Shown: in pieces, positions 7,252-9,784 of the stretch
Position numbering within the stretch: the stretch's first letter is position 1
Layout of the letters: each line of letters opens with the position of its first letter
Assembly (NCBI GenBank): GCA_002315205.1
Contig: DCGH01000084.1
Coordinates: 1-9,784 of the forward strand
Direction of reading: 5' to 3'
DNA: 9,784 nt
Source of the DNA: Erysipelotrichaceae bacterium UBA1783
GTDB taxonomy: Bacteria > Bacillota_I > Bacilli_A > Erysipelotrichales > Erysipelotrichaceae
The notes under the pieces: model-generated
The model's database searches: none
Told to the model about the DNA's origin: nothing
Seen by the model: the letters and a program-made list of their open reading frames with translations, nothing else
Program-made: the position numbers and the translations under genes

Positions 7252-9046
7252 GCTTAAACTCCTTTATTAGCTGCTTTTCACTAATTGAAATCATGGTTGG
7301 TCTTCCATGAGGACAATTAAATGGCTGTTTACAGTTACTTAATCTTGATAAAAGCTTTTTGCTTTCATCAACTGTTAAATGATGATTGAAACGAACAGAA
7401 GAATGACATGCTGTTGTAGCAATTCGATCCTTCTTGATATCAATCATATTCATTTGCTTATCATTAATAATTTCATCAATCAGCTGATGTACAAAGTTGA
7501 CTTCATCAATCTCTTCAAAGAAATCTGGTACTTCTCTAGTAACAATAGAATTTAAAGAGAACTGCTCAAATTCAAGCTTTATACATGATAAAACCTCATT
7601 GATTTTGTCCAGTTGATTAATAATCGCTGGAGAAACATCAATGACTAATGGAATTAATAGTGGCTGGGATACGATACTGTTTTCCATAATCTGGTCGCAG
7701 ATATCTTCATACATGCATCTCTCTTGTGCTGCATGCTGATCTACAACATATAAATTTTCTTCATCATATGCCAGAATATAATTTCCATGAAATTGGGCAA
7801 GATAGTTAAATCTTTCAATTTTTGTACCACTAGTATAATCTAATAGCTCTTGCTGAACAATTGTCTTTGGTGGCTGCTGTTTTGGTGGAGTATAAGTAAA
7901 TGTTTCATGCTCATTTACCTGTTCTTCCGTTTTATTTTCTTCCACTATGATTGGTTCAATAGGTAAAATTTCTTCCTGCTTTATTTCTTCTACTCTAACA
8001 TTCTGATATGGATCTTCGATTGGCTTTGGTTTCGCTCTTTCTAGTAGCATATCTGAAGGAATCATATATTCCTTTAATGTGTTTTTAATTCCTTCACTAA
8101 TTAATGCATATAGCTGCTTTTCCTTTGATAAACGGATTTCCCATTTACTTGGATGTACATTCACATCGACTAGCTTAAAATCAGTAGATACATTGAGTAC
8201 TGCAACTGGATATCGATCTGGCATCATGTAGCCTGAATAGCCTTCAATAACTGCCTTCTGTATACCGAAGCTTTTAATAACTCTACCATTAATAAAGCTA
8301 TAAATATATTGCTTGGTGCTTCTGGTAATCATTGGAGCAATGATATACCCTTCGACATCAAAATCAAAATCACTCACATTAAATGGAATGGCCTTTTTGG
8401 CAATTTCTAAACCATAAATAGCTAAAATTGCTTCCTGTAATGAGCCTGAACCATTGGTTGATATTTTTAATCTGTCATCGTTATATAACTCAAAAGCAAT
8501 CTCTGGATGAGATAAAGCAATCTTTTGTATTAAATCTAAAATAGCATTTAATTCAGCATTACCACTCTTTAAATGCTTTAAGCGAGCTGGTGTCTTATAG
8601 AATAAGCCTTCTACCTTGATAGAAGTACCTTCAGAGCAGCCAATTGGTTTGGCTTCCATAATTTTCCCATACTCAATTCTAACTAAAGTCGAATCATTTC
8701 CATCATTAGTTGTCATGGTCACCTTACTTACTGAAGCAATAGAAGGTAAAGCTTCCCCTCTAAAACCCATTGTATGAATTTGCCATAAATCACTTTCTTG
8801 AGAAATCTTGCTTGTTGCATGACGATTAAAAGCGGCTGTAGCATCTCTTTTATCCATACCACATCCGTCATCTATAATCTCAATAGAATCTAAACCGCCA
8901 TTGATCAGACGCACCTCTATTTTTGTGGCACCAGCATCAATAGAATTTTCAACGAGCTCCTTTACAACGCCCATTGGTCTTTCTACGACCTCACCTGCCG
9001 CAATCATATTGGTCAAATGATCATCAAGTATATTGATTTTACTCAT
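7244..9046 (-). CDS. mutL: DNA mismatch repair protein MutL (endonuclease type)
   Basis: MutL links MutS recognition of a mismatch to strand incision and removal. The 600-residue protein has an N-terminal GHKL ATPase: VVKELVENSIDAGA (27-40), DDGCGM (59-64), RHATSK (75-80), GFRGEAL (94-100). A proline- and glutamate-rich linker spans about 338-400. The C-terminal domain carries the metal-dependent nicking motif DQHAAQERCMYE (436-447), supported by ACHSS (546-550) and CPHGRP (578-583). QPLLIP (461-466) matches the QxxLxP sliding-clamp binding motif. It is thus the self-nicking type used by organisms without MutH. The ATG lies 3 nt after the mutS stop, with AAGGAAG inside the mutS end as ribosome binding site. 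Confidence 0.98.
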   Translation of the reverse strand: MSKINILDDHLTNMIAAGEVVERPMGVVKELVENSIDAGATKIEVRLINGGLDSIEIIDDGCGMDKRDATAAFNRHATSKISQESDLWQIHTMGFRGEALPSIASVSKVTMTTNDGNDSTLVRIEYGKIMEAKPIGCSEGTSIKVEGLFYKTPARLKHLKSGNAELNAILDLIQKIALSHPEIAFELYNDDRLKISTNGSGSLQEAILAIYGLEIAKKAIPFNVSDFDFDVEGYIIAPMITRSTKQYIYSFINGRVIKSFGIQKAVIEGYSGYMMPDRYPVAVLNVSTDFKLVDVNVHPSKWEIRLSKEKQLYALISEGIKNTLKEYMIPSDMLLERAKPKPIEDPYQNVRVEEIKQEEILPIEPIIVEENKTEEQVNEHETFTYTPPKQQPPKTIVQQELLDYTSGTKIERFNYLAQFHGNYILAYDEENLYVVDQHAAQERCMYEDICDQIMENSIVSQPLLIPLVIDVSPAIINQLDKINEVLSCIKLEFEQFSLNSIVTREVPDFFEEIDEVNFVHQLIDEIINDKQMNMIDIKKDRIATTACHSSVRFNHHLTVDESKKLLSRLSNCKQPFNCPHGRPTMISISEKQLIKEFKRV

Positions 9047-9049
9047 TTA

Positions 9050-9784
9050 CTAATCTTCCTTCATTTTTCCCTTTAGTAGCGCTACTAGCTGTAGTGCCTC
9101 CATTGGTGTCATATTGTTTGGATCGACATTCTTTAAAATTTCCTTCATTTCCTTTAAGTCATTAGGGACCTTTTCCATCATAACAATCTGACCCATATCA
9201 TATTTAGAATGCTTTGTCTTTTCTAAATCCTTTAATAGATCCTTACTTCTTTCAATAACTCCTTCTGGTAGCTTTGCTAAAGAAGCAACATGAATACCAT
9301 AGGATCTATTTGCCTTACCATCCTTTACCTTGTATAGGAAGGTAATCTTATCATCCTCTTCATGTACCTGAACATGCTTATTCTTCACACGATACATGTT
9401 ATTTTCTAAAGCAGTTAATTCATGGTAATGCGTTGAGAATAATGTCTTTGCTTCGATAGCAGCATCAATATATTCAAGCATTGCTTGAGCTAATGCCATG
9501 CCATCATAGGTAGAGGTGCCTCGACCAATTTCATCAAACACAATTAGAGAATCCTTTGTTGCATTCTGTAAAGCATTGTTTGCCTCTAGCATTTCCACCA
9601 TAAAAGTAGACTGACCTGATAAAATATCATCAGTAGAACCAATTCTGGTGAATACCTGATCAAATACTGGTAGCTTTGCACTCTTTGCAGGAACAAAGCA
9701 GCCAATCTGAGCCATAATACAGATTAAAATACATTGTCTCATATAGGTACTTTTACCACCCATATTAGGACCAGTAATAATTAA
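9050..9784 (-). CDS. mutS: DNA mismatch repair protein MutS, C-terminal part (5' end outside window)
   Basis: The last 244 residues of MutS are present, beginning right at the ATPase: Walker [10 protein letters not shown] (5-13), [10 protein letters not shown] signature (56-65), Walker [13 protein letters not shown] (80-91), STHYHEL (117-123) and [11 protein letters not shown] (163-173). A C-terminal helix-turn-helix part ends in [12 protein letters not shown] (223-234). This is MutS1 and not MutS2: there is no Smr domain and mutL follows directly. The protein recognises mismatches and small loops. The site where a clamp-binding QLSLF-type motif is usual reads QIVMM (199-203), which is atypical. 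Two stop codons follow in frame (TAG TAA) before the mutL ATG. The mismatch-recognition and clamp domains would be encoded beyond position 9784. Confidence 0.97.
   Translation of the reverse strand, partial: LIITGPNMGGKSTYMRQCILICIMAQIGCFVPAKSAKLPVFDQVFTRIGSTDDILSGQSTFMVEMLEANNALQNATKDSLIVFDEIGRGTSTYDGMALAQAMLEYIDAAIEAKTLFSTHYHELTALENNMYRVKNKHVQVHEEDDKITFLYKVKDGKANRSYGIHVASLAKLPEGVIERSKDLLKDLEKTKHSKYDMGQIVMMEKVPNDLKEMKEILKNVDPNNMTPMEALQLVALLKGKMKED

Overview
The window is AT-rich and has tightly packed genes, AAGGAGG-type ribosome binding sites and a gene order typical of low-GC Firmicutes. The pth-mfd-rqcP block is a compressed version of the Bacillus spoVC(pth)-mfd-...-yabO(rqcP) region. 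The nicking-type MutL, with no methyl-directed MutH logic, also fits this group. A gut Erysipelotrichia-like or related Bacillota is my best guess. That guess rests on general gene style, not on a search.

Layout from left to right. Positions 1-74 form a perfect 25-bp inverted repeat with a 24-nt loop. Its right arm lies inside the reading frame of a plus-strand gene (about 32-667) that encodes only the C-terminal part of a family 3 glycoside hydrolase. The frame is closed by stops just upstream, so the gene is broken at the repeat and not merely cut by the window edge. A bidirectional terminator (about 689-737) separates it from everything else. All remaining genes are on the minus strand and converge on that terminator. 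In transcription order (right to left) they are mutS (3' part only), mutL, miaA, tcdA, pth, mfd, rqcP and a class I SAM-dependent methyltransferase.

The minus-strand genes form one nearly gapless array. mutS and mutL are separated by 3 nt holding a second stop codon. mutL/miaA and miaA/tcdA overlap by 8 bp, pth/mfd and mfd/rqcP by 4 bp, and rqcP/methyltransferase by 11 bp. The only real gap (41 nt) is between tcdA and pth. A near-consensus sigma-A promoter (TTGACA, 16 nt, TAAAAT) sits there, partly inside the end of tcdA, so pth-mfd-rqcP-methyltransferase probably also forms its own transcription unit.

The array falls into three functional groups: mismatch repair (MutS, MutL), tRNA position-37 modification (MiaA, TcdA), and rescue of stalled machines. 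The last group is Pth for peptidyl-tRNA, Mfd for stalled RNA polymerase, and RqcP for obstructed large ribosomal subunits. This is mostly conserved housekeeping sequence. I see no mobile element, CRISPR array, RNA gene or clearly undescribed system. The points most worth a second look are the inverted repeat at the gene break, the internal promoter, the atypical MutS C-terminal clamp motif, and the Cys/His cluster in the methyltransferase of unknown substrate.
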